DNA from: Candidatus Binataceae bacterium
GTDB lineage: Bacteria; Desulfobacterota; Binatia; Binatales; Binataceae
DNA: 34,280 bases
Direction: 5' to 3'
Assembly (NCBI GenBank): GCA_030041155.1
Contig: JASHOJ010000088.1
Span: 1-34,280, forward strand
The notes beneath the pieces were generated by a model. The model was not told where the DNA came from. It was given only the letters and a program-made list of their open reading frames with translations, and did not search any database. The position numbers and the translations under genes were made by a program. Numbering within the stretch: the stretch's first letter is position 1; each line of letters opens with the position of its first letter. Positions 1 through 7,003 of this stretch are shown in pieces.

Positions 1-924
1 CGAAGGATCGCTGCGGAACTTGCCCGCGGCGGATTCAGCTGAACTCGCGGCCTGGCTCGGGATTATCGGATTGATCGGTTCAGCCGTCGCGCCGATTGGC
101 GAGGGCACGGCCGCCGCTACCGGAACGGGCTCTATCGGAGCCGCCGGCGGCATCGGAGCGGTCGCGCCTGGCGCGGTCCAGGTTCGCGTCGAAGACGGTG
201 AGGACGAAGCGGCTGATGCAGTCGATCCGCTGTCGGTCACTTCGGTCGTCGACTCGGACGGCTTGGACGCCGGGGGCGTGCTGATGTCGGTTACTGGAAC
301 CACCGAAGTCGCAGGCGCCGCTGAGATCGTCGGTGCGGCCGCCGGCTCCGGCGACGACGCTGCGACCGGCGCTACTGGCGAAGCTTCGGGCAGCGGTTTC
401 ACTGCGGATGCCGAATTCGCTCCCGAGTTGGTTGAAACCGGTACGCCGGGTTCGTCCGCGGCGGTCACCGGCGGGCTTGAGGAGTCCGTGGAACCGCTGG
501 TATCCGCCCGAGCGACTACCGGGGCCGCGGAGCCGTTCTTGATGCCCAATCCGGAAATCGCGGCGGGGGCGGCTGCGGGGTGATTGATATCAGCGCTGTT
601 GGCGACCGCGCTTACGGTCACGTCATAAACCGTATCGCCCGCGGCGGTCTTCAGCGCGATGTTCCATTCGCCCGCTTCGGCGCCAAGCAGCACCACTTTG
701 CCCGGCTCCTCGTCGTGAACCACCAGCGCGTGCGGGTTGGTGATCACTTTAATGGCCGGAGTTGCGCCGGGAGCGACATCGTCGATGACATAGGTCTCGC
801 CGGCGTTGAGCGAAATCGACATATGCGATCCGTCATCCGCAAGCGCAAAGCCGGGCCGCAACAGAAGCAGGCTTAAAGCGGCCAGCAGCCACGGCAGGAA
901 TCCACATCCTCGGGTTGATCTCAT
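1..924 (-). CDS. cpaC: CpaC/RcpA-like pilus assembly protein, N-terminal part (runs off left edge)
   Basis: Read on the minus strand, the frame is open from the ATG at 924 to the window edge (308 codons, no stop). Residues 1-29 look like a signal peptide (hydrophobic LLAALSLLLL run, cleavage near ALA-DD). Residues about 35-110 resemble the pilus-formation N-terminal domain of Tad secretins: a SISLNAGETYVI strand, a VITNPHALVV strand and a VYDVTVSAV end. From about residue 115 to the edge the chain is almost only Ala, Pro, Ser, Thr and Val, a roughly 190-residue low-complexity linker. No secretin domain lies inside the window, so it may be a Tad secretin with a long linker or a separate periplasmic protein with only the N-domain. 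An ATG at 930 is also in frame; GAGGAG sits 6 nt before the 924 ATG, which I prefer. It follows cpaB by about 26 nt on the same strand. Confidence 0.72.
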   Translation of the reverse strand, partial: MRSTRGCGFLPWLLAALSLLLLRPGFALADDGSHMSISLNAGETYVIDDVAPGATPAIKVITNPHALVVHDEEPGKVVLLGAEAGEWNIALKTAAGDTVYDVTVSAVANSADINHPAAAPAAISGLGIKNGSAAPVVARADTSGSTDSSSPPVTAADEPGVPVSTNSGANSASAVKPLPEASPVAPVAASSPEPAAAPTISAAPATSVVPVTDISTPPASKPSESTTEVTDSGSTASAASSSPSSTRTWTAPGATAPMPPAAPIEPVPVAAAVPSPIGATAEPINPIIPSQAASSAESAAGKFRSDPS

Positions 925-950
925 TGTCATCTCCTCACCTTCCACCTGCG

Positions 951-2075
951 TCACGGAACATCGATAGTCTTGGGCGACGGAACATACCCGGGCATCGGCG
1001 CTGACAGCGGCGCTTCGGCAGCCGTAACCGCGACGCCATCGGCATTTGCGCTCGAGTCGGCTGATTTAGCGATGCTCTGGGCCTTTTCAGATACCGGCGC
1101 GCTCATCGACTCGCGATCCGAGTCATCCGCGGAAGCGGTGTTGCTCTCGCCGTTGTCATTGGTGCTTTCGGAAACGGTGGCCGTGCGCCTGTGATGCTTC
1201 GGCGCTTCCTCGTTTACGGCCTCGTTTATAAACGAGAGCGATTCAGAGCTCTTGCCGTTGCGATAGATCTCAACCTGGAAGGGATGCCGGCGCGGCGCGG
1301 GAGCCGAGACTCTGCGCTGAGTCGGTTGCGGCGTCATCACCGGCAGGTCGGGTTGCAGGCTGTACGCGCGTAGCATCTGCGCAACATCGGCGCCGCTGGT
1401 CAGCACGATCTTGTTATCGTTGTAATTGCGCATCGCCAGGCGCAGGGTCCCCTCGCGGCTCGCAAGAGCAAGGCGTTCGGCGTCCTGCGGCGAGACCAGC
1501 AGTGTCACGACCTTGACCACCTGCGGTTTGTCGTTCTTCATCTCGACTTCCTGCGCGACGGCAAGAACCTCAACGTCCTGAAGAACGGTTTTCGCGAGCG
1601 CCTTTCCACCAACCGAATCAGAGCCGGTCAGCGCGACCAGTACATCGACCCGGGTATGCGGCAGGACAAAGCCCGCGATATCGCTGACCTCGTCCACCGG
1701 CACCGAGACCGCGCGCATCCCGAATGGTATGAGAAGCGGGAGTATTCCAGAGGTTTTTTCCCCAACAAACAGCTTATTTGCGACGATCGGCTCGTTGGCG
1801 ACAAACGCGCTTTTGACGTAGCTGCCAACCGCCTGCTGCGGATTGGTGTACGCTCCTTCGGGTATCGCGTCGTTCGACCACTTGGCCGTCTTCAACTCGC
1901 CCAACTCGATCCTGGTGCCGAGCGGCAGGTCGTAGGCGGCAACCACGATCTGCACCGTATGCGCCATCGCCTGCTTGACCTCGGCCTCGCGTGTACGCAG
2001 TGCCGAGTAGACCACTACCGACGCGAGCATCGCCGCCAGCCCAGCGAGCACGACGAATACTATCGGTCGTCTCAT
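951..2075 (-). CDS. cpaB: Flp pilus assembly protein CpaB/RcpC
   Basis: This 374-residue protein belongs to the CpaB/RcpC family, periplasmic or inner-membrane-anchored components of the Tad (Flp) pilus machine thought to act with the outer-membrane secretin. Residues 1-25 form an N-terminal membrane anchor (VFVVLAGLAAMLASVVVYSAL). The SAF-like domain follows (about 40-110: VVAAYDLPLGTRIELGEL, then the AIPEGAYTNPQQAVG block), then the RcpC core (about 115-240) with VSVPVDEVSDIAGFVLPHTRVDVLV and the VTLLVSPQDAERLALA helix. A HPFQVEIYRNGKSSE segment near residue 265 is the usual C-terminal end of the family. The last 90 residues are a Ser/Asn/Ala-rich acidic tail that looks disordered and is longer than usual. 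A GGGAGGGGAG ribosome-binding site directly precedes the ATG at 2075. It sits between flp1 and the cpaC-like gene, as in Tad loci. Confidence 0.9.
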   Translation of the reverse strand: MRRPIVFVVLAGLAAMLASVVVYSALRTREAEVKQAMAHTVQIVVAAYDLPLGTRIELGELKTAKWSNDAIPEGAYTNPQQAVGSYVKSAFVANEPIVANKLFVGEKTSGILPLLIPFGMRAVSVPVDEVSDIAGFVLPHTRVDVLVALTGSDSVGGKALAKTVLQDVEVLAVAQEVEMKNDKPQVVKVVTLLVSPQDAERLALASREGTLRLAMRNYNDNKIVLTSGADVAQMLRAYSLQPDLPVMTPQPTQRRVSAPAPRRHPFQVEIYRNGKSSESLSFINEAVNEEAPKHHRRTATVSESTNDNGESNTASADDSDRESMSAPVSEKAQSIAKSADSSANADGVAVTAAEAPLSAPMPGYVPSPKTIDVP

Positions 2076-2166
2076 TTCTCCCCTCCCTACCGGCCGCCCC
2101 TGGCGGGCCGGACACCTTCAGCATCAAGTAAATCCCGGTTGCTGCTTTGCAGCGTCGGCTATGATA

Positions 2167-2182
2167 CGCAATTTGGATGCCA
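2167..2182 (-). promoter_or_regulatory. Possible sigma-54 promoter for cpaB
   Basis: Minus-strand TGGCATCCAAATTGCG keeps the GG and GC dinucleotides 12 nt apart and matches TGGCA and TTGC of the -24/-12 consensus TGGCACG-N4-TTGCW, with mismatches at the sixth, seventh and last positions. It would start transcription near 2155 and leave a leader of about 80 nt before cpaB. It is weaker than the flp3 site; the rest of 2076-2320 shows no other clear signal. Confidence 0.4.
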
Positions 2183-2320
2183 GCTTAATAGCCAATTAGA
2201 AATTGTTAGTATTCAACAGAGTATTGAAAGTCCGGCGGCGGGCGAGCTGGTGCGTTCTCGCGCAATACTACGTCTGCGGAACACTGCGATCGAAGCGGCA
2301 GGGTGGGGTCCAGGGAACCC

Positions 2321-2479
2321 TTAAAGAAGAGGACTTACCTTTGCAACGAGTTCGCTGATTTCCGTTCCCGCGGTTGAGTAGAGTGACGCGATTACGATCA
2401 CAATGGTCGCGAGAATCAACGCGTACTCGGTCATCGTTTGTCCGCGACCGTGTCTGCTCACCATTACCAAGAGTCTCAT
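2321..2479 (-). CDS. flp: Flp-family type IVb pilin (divergent copy, flp1)
   Basis: A 52-residue prepilin if read from the ATG at 2479, which has GGGAGGGG 10 nt upstream; an in-frame ATG at 2524 would add 15 residues. The basic leader MRLLVMVSRHGRG ends at Gly, followed by QTMTEYALIL, the class IVb processing site with Glu at +5 and Tyr at +6 of the mature pilin, then a hydrophobic helix (IVIVIASLYSTAG) and the short tail ISELVAKVSPLL. Prepilin peptidase (TadV/CpaA type) should cut after Gly. It differs from the next two pilins after the TMTEYALILA block and keeps Gly rather than Ala at -1, so it may be a minor pilin or a pseudopilin-like subunit. It is the last pilin before cpaB. Confidence 0.85.
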   Translation of the reverse strand: MRLLVMVSRHGRGQTMTEYALILATIVIVIASLYSTAGTEISELVAKVSPLL

Positions 2480-2523
2480 GCTCGTTTTACCCCTCCCGGA
2501 GAGGTTGCCTTTGGCTGAACTCA

Positions 2524-2556
2524 TCGAAGAGGGATGATCAAATCATTCCTCTTCGA
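2524..2556 (-). promoter_or_regulatory. Long hairpin between flp2 and flp1
   Basis: A 15-bp inverted repeat (arms 2524-2538 and 2542-2556, loop CAA) with a single imperfect pair lies about 40 nt downstream of the flp2 stop. No T-run follows on the minus strand, so an mRNA-stabilising or processing hairpin is more likely than a classical terminator. Confidence 0.6.
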
Positions 2557-2594
2557 CCAGTTCGGTCAGGACTGAGCCTGAGGCGCGTAGCAGC

Positions 2595-2765
2595 CTAAAG
2601 CTGTCCGTCGACAGTGTTCAGCAGGTTGCTAATGGTATTGCCCATGAGCTGATAGCCCGCGACCACGACCACGGCGACCGCCGCGAGAATCAGGGCGTAT
2701 TCGGTCATTGTTTGTGCGCGGCCGAACTCCCGGACCTTCACATAAGCTTTCGTCACAAGTTCCAT
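2595..2765 (-). CDS. flp: Flp-family type IVb pilin (flp2)
   Basis: A 56-residue prepilin from the ATG at 2765; a GTG at 2780 is also in frame, but GTGAGG then serves better as the ribosome-binding site. The leader MELVTKAYVKVREFGRA precedes QTMTEYALIL, the Flp processing motif with Glu+5 and Tyr+6; the residue at the cut is Ala, not the commoner Gly. The helix AAVAVVVVAGYQLMG and the tail NTISNLLNTVDGQL are nearly identical to flp3, differing only in the last residues. This is a major-pilin-type subunit of the Tad pilus, assembled at the inner membrane and used for adhesion. It is a recent tandem duplicate of flp3 (see the repeat entry). Confidence 0.9.
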   Translation of the reverse strand: MELVTKAYVKVREFGRAQTMTEYALILAAVAVVVVAGYQLMGNTISNLLNTVDGQL

Positions 2766-2962
2766 CCCCGCAATCCTCACTTCAGTGGTTCGGCAAAGGC
2801 GGACGGTAAATGCCGTCCGCCTCTGTCTCCTACTTGTTAGAGTTTGTTGTCGACGGTGTTCAGCAGGTTGCTAATGGTGTTGCCCATGAGCTGATATCCC
2901 GCGACCACGACCACGGCGACCGCTGCCAGAATCAGCGCGTACTCAGTCATCGTCTGCGCACG
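2607..2962 (-). repeat. Tandem duplication of the flp pilin coding segment
   Basis: Segments 2607-2720 and 2849-2962 are direct repeats of 114 bp at a 242-bp offset. I count 12 mismatches (about 89% identity), mostly at third codon positions. They encode the processing motif, helix and tail of flp2 and flp3, so the second pilin arose by local duplication and is under selection for the same protein. Confidence 0.85.
2797..2822 (-). terminator. Intrinsic terminator/attenuator-like hairpin after flp3
   Basis: A perfect 10-bp GC-rich stem (AGGCGGACGG / CCGTCCGCCT) with a 6-nt loop lies 14 nt beyond the flp3 stop. On the minus strand it is followed only by a short TTT, so it may terminate part of the transcripts, giving more flp3 than downstream message, or protect the flp3 mRNA 3' end. 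Confidence 0.65.
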
Positions 2963-3010
2963 CGCGAACTCGCGGGTCTTCACATAAAGCCGGGTTATAA
3001 GATTAGTCAT
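2837..3010 (-). CDS. flp: Flp-family type IVb major pilin (flp3)
   Basis: A 57-residue prepilin starting at the ATG at 3010, chosen over an upstream in-frame start at 3070 because GGAGG lies 8 nt before it and Flp prepilins are 50-65 residues. The leader MTNLITRLYVKTREFARA carries the positive charges; QTMTEYALIL is the class IVb cleavage and assembly motif (Glu+5, Tyr+6), followed by a single hydrophobic helix (AAVAVVVVAGYQLMG) and the tail NTISNLLNTVDNKL. It is first in the pilin cluster and nearest the sigma-54 promoter at 3298-3313, so it is probably the main pilus subunit. flp2 is its near-identical neighbour. Confidence 0.9.
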   Translation of the reverse strand: MTNLITRLYVKTREFARAQTMTEYALILAAVAVVVVAGYQLMGNTISNLLNTVDNKL

Positions 3011-3106
3011 TCCTGTGTCCTCCGTACCGTTTGGGTTAGTGTTGTTGGCGTCAAGCGCCATTGTCCCCATTCTTAATTACTTACTCACCGCCGCGCTCTG
3101 TCGATT

Positions 3107-3128
3107 ACTCAGTCATCGCCGACTGACT
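3107..3128. repeat. Inverted repeat in the flp leader
   Basis: ACTCAGTC (3107-3114) and GACTGACT (3121-3128) form an 8-bp inverted repeat with one mismatch across a 6-nt centre; the palindrome GACTAGTC overlaps at 3125-3132. It lies about 100 nt upstream of the flp3 start, within the predicted long 5' leader. It could be a hairpin or an operator. Confidence 0.4.
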
Positions 3129-3297
3129 AGTCGCCATACGGCTAGTTGGCTTTGCAACGGCCCCGTCCTCTCGACGCCGCTGGCGTCCCCCTCCGCGTTT
3201 GCCGTTTCCGCTACGAAGCCGGACCCTTTCGCATACGTAATCGCAGCGGTGATGAGCACTAATGCCGCGTCGCACGGGAATGGGCGAGAAAGGGCAG

Positions 3298-3313
3298 AGC
3301 ATCAGCCGTGCCA
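3298..3313 (-). promoter_or_regulatory. Sigma-54 (-24/-12) promoter of the flp pilin cluster
   Basis: On the minus strand TGGCACGGCTGATGCT matches TGGCACG-N4-TTGCW at every fixed position but one (A for the first T of TTGC), with exact GG-to-GC spacing. It points toward flp3 and lies in the 484-bp stretch 3071-3554, which otherwise holds no convincing gene. The predicted start near 3286 gives a leader of about 275 nt before flp3. Confidence 0.72.
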
Positions 3314-3480
3314 TGCTTGTCAATCTTGTTAAATCTCGACTTTTTGTAGGACTAGACGGGCTTTCGCGGGCGCTCATGCAACTTTCGGTTGCCATAGCGC
3401 AACAGAATGATTCGAAATTCAAGCTGTGGATAGCGATGACTAGGCCAGGCGTGCATAGGCCCGGCTAAACACCACAAACA

Positions 3481-3496
3481 GTAGCATCCATGCTAC
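3481..3496. promoter_or_regulatory. 16-bp perfect palindrome, candidate activator site or DUF192 terminator
   Basis: GTAGCATCCATGCTAC is a perfect inverted repeat (7-bp arms, 2-bp centre). It is about 170 bp upstream of the flp sigma-54 promoter, a typical distance for a sigma-54 activator site, but also about 60 nt past the DUF192 stop and followed on the minus strand by a TG-rich run. Both readings are open. Confidence 0.4.
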
Positions 3497-3554
3497 CATT
3501 AGGCGGCATGCGACACCGTAACGCGGTACCGAGCGAACGTCGCGGTAATCGACG

Positions 3555-3932
3555 TCAGGTGCTGGTCGACGGCTCGATGCTGATTACGTCGCCAACGCAA
3601 GTCTGGCTTTCGGCGGCGGCGCCAGGCGCGAGCTCCAGCGCACGGCGGGCTCGCGGAACTAGCGATGAAACCCGCCATGGGTTCAGATTGTGATTTATCG
3701 TAAGCACCCGACCGTCGCGCGCGAGAAACACAATATCGATCGCGAATTTCATAAAGAACATATGCATCCACATGAACGGCACGAAACGCCCGTTCTCGAA
3801 TAGCATCCCGGTGCCGGGCTCAAGGCGATCGCGTCCGAGAAGGCCGCGATTTTTGCCCGCCAATCCGCCCGCGTTCTCGAGCTGCGCACACAGGACGGTG
3901 CCGCGAGTGCGATTTATGGCGCAAAGGGTCAT
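3555..3932 (-). CDS. DUF192 family protein
   Basis: A 125-residue protein from the ATG at 3932; a TTG at 3980 could extend it by 16 residues, and neither start has a clear ribosome-binding site. It carries the DUF192 (PF02643) signature blocks: RGLLGRDRLEPGTGMLF, then FMKFAIDIVFLARDGRVLTI, then NLNPWRVSSLVPRARRALELAPGAA and the VGDVISI end. The family is widespread and its biochemical function is not established. No signal peptide is visible, although many relatives are exported. It is transcribed away from the heme cluster and toward the flp genes, separated from them by the 484-bp regulatory stretch. Confidence 0.85.
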   Translation of the reverse strand: MTLCAINRTRGTVLCAQLENAGGLAGKNRGLLGRDRLEPGTGMLFENGRFVPFMWMHMFFMKFAIDIVFLARDGRVLTINHNLNPWRVSSLVPRARRALELAPGAAAESQTCVGDVISIEPSTST

Positions 3933-4040
3933 GAGCGTGGTGCGCGCGCGAATCTTGTGCCACGGTGCCTCCGCGGTCAAGGCGCCCAGTTCATGACGAG
4001 ATCGCGATCGGCGGGTGTGTCAAGCGCCGAGCGCGTGTAT

Positions 4041-4046
4041 TAGAAT
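4041..4046 (+). promoter_or_regulatory. -10-like TAGAAT just upstream of sirC
   Basis: TAGAAT (5/6 to TATAAT) ends 12 nt before the sirC ATG at 4059, which has no Shine-Dalgarno sequence. If it is a real -10 element, the transcript would have a leader of only a few nucleotides. No good -35 box is seen. Confidence 0.35.
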
Positions 4047-4058
4047 CGCGATGGTTCG

Positions 4059-4754
4059 ATGCCGTATTTCCCGATATTTTTCGATATCGCCGGGCGTCGC
4101 TGCGTGGTTATCGGCGGAGGCGAGATTGCTGCGCGCAAAATCGCGCAACTGCTTGAGGCTGGAGCCGCGGTAACTATCGTCAGCCCCGAGCTTACGGACG
4201 AGCTGAGCGCGCTACGCGATGCCAACAGAATCGCGCATTTGGCGCGCAGATGGCGCCGGGGCGATCTGCACGGCTTTGCGCTTGCGTTCGCGGCCACCGG
4301 CAATCGGGAAGTAAACCGCGAAATCGCGGCCGAGGCGCATGCCGAAGGCGTGCTTTTGAACGTCGCCGATGAGCCTGCGCTGTGCGATTTTGTCGCCCCT
4401 GCGGTCGTCAGGCGTGGGGACCTGCAGATTGCGGTGTCCACCTCCGGCGCAAGCCCCGCGATGGCGGCGCGAATCCGCCGCGAGCTGGAGCTTACCTACG
4501 GAGCCGAGTATGCGGCGGCGTTGGTTATCCTGCGGGCGGCACGCGAACACTTGCGCCGCGTGGATCCTGATGCGGCGTCGCGGGCGCGCCGGCTCAAAGC
4601 GCTGGCGGAATCGCGCCTGGTTGATGTTCTTCGCGGCGGAGACCGCGAACAGGTCGAGCGTCTGCTGATAGCGCAACTGGGAGCGGGAGCGGACTGCCTG
4701 GGAGTTGATGTGGATCGACTATTTTCATCGGCGTCAGCGCCGCTTCCTGGTTGA
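4059..4754 (+). CDS. sirC: Precorrin-2 dehydrogenase / sirohydrochlorin ferrochelatase (siroheme synthase, CysG N-terminal type)
   Basis: A 231-residue protein that oxidises precorrin-2 to sirohydrochlorin with NAD+ and, in bifunctional family members, inserts iron to make siroheme. The N-terminal Rossmann fold is evident: FFDIAGRRCVVIGGGEIAARKIAQLLEAGA (about 8-37) with the Gly-rich loop at residues 19-21. The family block NVADEPALCDFVAPAVVRRGDLQIAVSTSGASPAMAARIRRELE (about 101-145) follows, then the helical dimerisation region. The methyltransferase half found in CysG is missing here; it is encoded separately in the cobA-hemD gene of the same cluster. This is the first gene of the cluster, 6 nt before ccsA. 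Whether it also chelates iron cannot be told from sequence alone. Confidence 0.9.
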   Translation: MPYFPIFFDIAGRRCVVIGGGEIAARKIAQLLEAGAAVTIVSPELTDELSALRDANRIAHLARRWRRGDLHGFALAFAATGNREVNREIAAEAHAEGVLLNVADEPALCDFVAPAVVRRGDLQIAVSTSGASPAMAARIRRELELTYGAEYAAALVILRAAREHLRRVDPDAASRARRLKALAESRLVDVLRGGDREQVERLLIAQLGAGADCLGVDVDRLFSSASAPLPG

Positions 4755-4760
4755 GTCGCG

Positions 4761-5588
4761 ATGGAAACGTTGTGGCTGATGCCGGCTCTTGCCTGCTACG
4801 TCATTTCGGCGATGATTTTTGTCGCCAGCCGGTTCTTTGGACGCACCCGCGCCTCCGGCTGGGCAACGATGCTGCTGGGCGCCGGCGTCGTCTTGCACGC
4901 GCTCGATCTGACCGCGCGCGGCCTGCAAGCGGGCACTATCCCGGTTGCGAACTTCGCCGAGTCGCTGTCATTCCTCGCCTGGCTGACCGCGCTGGCCGGG
5001 TTGATGATAATCGTTCGCCGGCAGATGGCGGTGATCGGCGCGTATATTGCCTCAGCGGTGGCGCTGGCGCTCGCAGTCTCCGCAGTGATGATGCATGGCG
5101 CGCGACTGGTTATCCCGGAGACACTGCGAAGCGCGTGGATGCCGGTGCATGTCACGCTCGCGATCCTCGGCTACTCGATGTTCGTGCTCGCGGCGAGCAC
5201 CAGTATCGTGTACCTGGTGTGCGAATCGCGGCTAAAGACCAAGCGTGCTATTGCCACGCCTGATGATCCGGTGCCAAGCCTGGAGAAGCTTGATCGGATA
5301 AACTACTCGCTGCTCGCGTGGGGATTTTCGCTGCTCAGCTTTGCGATAATCAGCGGTGCGATCTGGGCCGACGCCACCTGGGGGCATTTCTGGTCGTGGG
5401 AGCCCGTCGAATCGTGGTCGCTTGCCATTTGGATCATGTACGCCGGCCTGCTTGAATCGCGTCTGACCGCGGGATGGCGAGGGCGGCGCGCCGCGGCATT
5501 GACGATCGTGGTGTTCGTGGTGCTGATTGGATCATTTGTCGGAATCAATTTGATGTATCCCGGCAAGCACGGAGGCAGCTTCGGCTAG
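4761..5588 (+). CDS. ccsA: Cytochrome c assembly protein CcsA/HemX family
   Basis: A 275-residue polytopic inner-membrane protein with about eight hydrophobic segments. It has the CcsA/CcmC-type tryptophan-rich heme-handling motif as WGHFWSWEPVESWSL, preceded by ISGAIWADATWG, and conserved histidines in HALDL (about 47), PVHVTLAILGYSMF (about 129) and the C-terminal YPGKHGG. CcsA with Ccs1/ResB exports heme and attaches it to apocytochrome c (System II); the shorter HemX relatives sit next to hemA in many genomes and can affect HemA levels. Here the gene is 4 nt upstream of hemA, so a HemX-like regulatory role is also possible. No ccs1/resB gene is in the window. Confidence 0.85.
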   Translation: METLWLMPALACYVISAMIFVASRFFGRTRASGWATMLLGAGVVLHALDLTARGLQAGTIPVANFAESLSFLAWLTALAGLMIIVRRQMAVIGAYIASAVALALAVSAVMMHGARLVIPETLRSAWMPVHVTLAILGYSMFVLAASTSIVYLVCESRLKTKRAIATPDDPVPSLEKLDRINYSLLAWGFSLLSFAIISGAIWADATWGHFWSWEPVESWSLAIWIMYAGLLESRLTAGWRGRRAAALTIVVFVVLIGSFVGINLMYPGKHGGSFG

Positions 5589-5592
5589 AGCG

Positions 5593-6987
5593 ATGGATCA
5601 GTCGCTGTTCATACTCGGCGTAAACCATCGCACCGCGCCGGTCGCGATCCGCGAGCGGCTTGCGTATGCGGACGCGGAGGTGGTGGCGGCGCTTGAGCGG
5701 CTCAGGCGCCGTGCACGGGCGCTAAGCGAGGCCGCGATTCTGTCGACCTGCAATCGGGTTGAGATAATCGGTGTTGCGCCCGACGTTGCCGGCGCGTTCG
5801 ATGATGCTGCCGCGTTTGTCGCCGAGGATCGCAATGCCGCGTTAAAGGCATTTGCGCCGTCGCTCTATCGCCTCGAAGGCCGCGACGCCGCGCGCCATCT
5901 GTTCCGGGTCGGCGCGAGCCTTGATTCGATGGTCCTCGGCGAGCCGCAGATTCTTGGCCAAATGAAGATTGCCTATGCACGCGCGGCTGAGGCCGGAACC
6001 GTCGGCCTGGTGCTGCATCGCGCGTTCCACCGCGCATTTACCGCGGCCAAGCGCATTCGCAAGGCAACCCTGATCGGACACGGCTCGGTGTCAGTAAGCT
6101 CCGCCGCGGCCAGTCTTGCCGGGCGAATCTTCGACACGCTGAGCGACAAGACGGTGATGATGCTCGGGGCGGGAAAAATGGCGGAGATGACGGCGCGGCA
6201 GCTCAAGTCGAAGCCGATCAAGTCGCTGGTGATCAGCTCGCGTACCTTCGACCACGCGGCCGTGCTCGCGCGCGAGCTCGGCGGCATCGCGGTGCCATTC
6301 GAGGATTATCGCCCTCATCTTAAATCCGCGGATATCGTAATCGGGTCGGTCGCATCGACGCGCCCTATCGTTGGTCCGGAGGAGTTCGAGGCGGTTATCA
6401 AAGAGCGCCGCTACCGGCCGATCTTCCTCATCGATCTCGGCGTGCCGCGCAACTTCGACGAGCGTCTGAACCGGCTCGAGAATGTCTATTTGTATGATAT
6501 CGACGACCTCGGACAGGTCGTGCACAAGTCGCAGGCTGAGCGCGAACGCGAAGCGGCCCGCGCGGAGGAAATCGTCGAATTGGAATTGGAATCGTTCTGG
6601 CGCTGGATGAACGGACTCGACCTGGTGCCGACGATCAGGGATATCCGCTACAGCATCGACCGCTTGCGCGACCTCGAAATGGGGCGGCATCGCGGCTGGC
6701 TTAAGGGGCTTGCGCCGGACGAGCGCGAGCGGATTGATCTTCTGACGCGCGGCCTGACCAACAAGCTTCTGCATCGCATCTTGCAGGGGCTTCGCAAGAG
6801 CGGCAACAGCGCCGAGGGTGCTTACACCGCGGAGGTTGCCCGCAAGCTTCTGTGCGACGAACTCGGCGTCTCAAGCGACGAACTCGACGCGCTTGAAGAT
6901 TCGACCGCCGACGCTATCGCCGATGATGATCGTGCGGACCGAGAAGATCTCAGGCCGGACATCGGCGATCAGATCGGCAAAAAATAG
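5593..6987 (+). CDS. hemA: Glutamyl-tRNA reductase
   Basis: This 464-residue enzyme reduces glutamyl-tRNA(Glu) to glutamate-1-semialdehyde with NADPH, the first committed step of C5-pathway tetrapyrrole synthesis. The N-terminal catalytic domain shows GVNHRTAPVAIRERL (9-23), STCNRVE with the catalytic Cys53, and HLFRVGASLDSMVLGEPQILGQMK. The NADPH-binding domain has VMMLGAGKMAEMTARQL and the GSVASTRPIV block; IFLIDLGVPRNFD follows, and the C-terminal helical dimerisation domain ends near the HRILQGLRKSG motif. The last 40 residues are acidic and low in complexity. Length is slightly above the usual 420-440. It is tightly packed with ccsA (4 nt) and hemC (16 nt). Confidence 0.97.
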   Translation: MDQSLFILGVNHRTAPVAIRERLAYADAEVVAALERLRRRARALSEAAILSTCNRVEIIGVAPDVAGAFDDAAAFVAEDRNAALKAFAPSLYRLEGRDAARHLFRVGASLDSMVLGEPQILGQMKIAYARAAEAGTVGLVLHRAFHRAFTAAKRIRKATLIGHGSVSVSSAAASLAGRIFDTLSDKTVMMLGAGKMAEMTARQLKSKPIKSLVISSRTFDHAAVLARELGGIAVPFEDYRPHLKSADIVIGSVASTRPIVGPEEFEAVIKERRYRPIFLIDLGVPRNFDERLNRLENVYLYDIDDLGQVVHKSQAEREREAARAEEIVELELESFWRWMNGLDLVPTIRDIRYSIDRLRDLEMGRHRGWLKGLAPDERERIDLLTRGLTNKLLHRILQGLRKSGNSAEGAYTAEVARKLLCDELGVSSDELDALEDSTADAIADDDRADREDLRPDIGDQIGKK

Positions 6988-7003
6988 CCTGGCATTCGTC
7001 TCC

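Noticed and set aside
20..583. 187-codon Gly/Ala-rich plus-strand frame
   Set aside because: It is the antisense reading of the cpaC-like linker. The minus frame has a signal peptide, a ribosome-binding site and a Tad N-domain; the plus frame has no start context or recognisable motif.
3105..3468. Short frames in the flp upstream stretch (105 codons minus, 68 codons plus)
   Set aside because: No ribosome-binding site, no family features, and they cross the sigma-54 promoter and palindrome.
6818..7003. 62-codon upstream extension of hemC
   Set aside because: It overlaps hemA in another frame and lacks HemC similarity; the ATG at 7004 gives the standard N-terminus.
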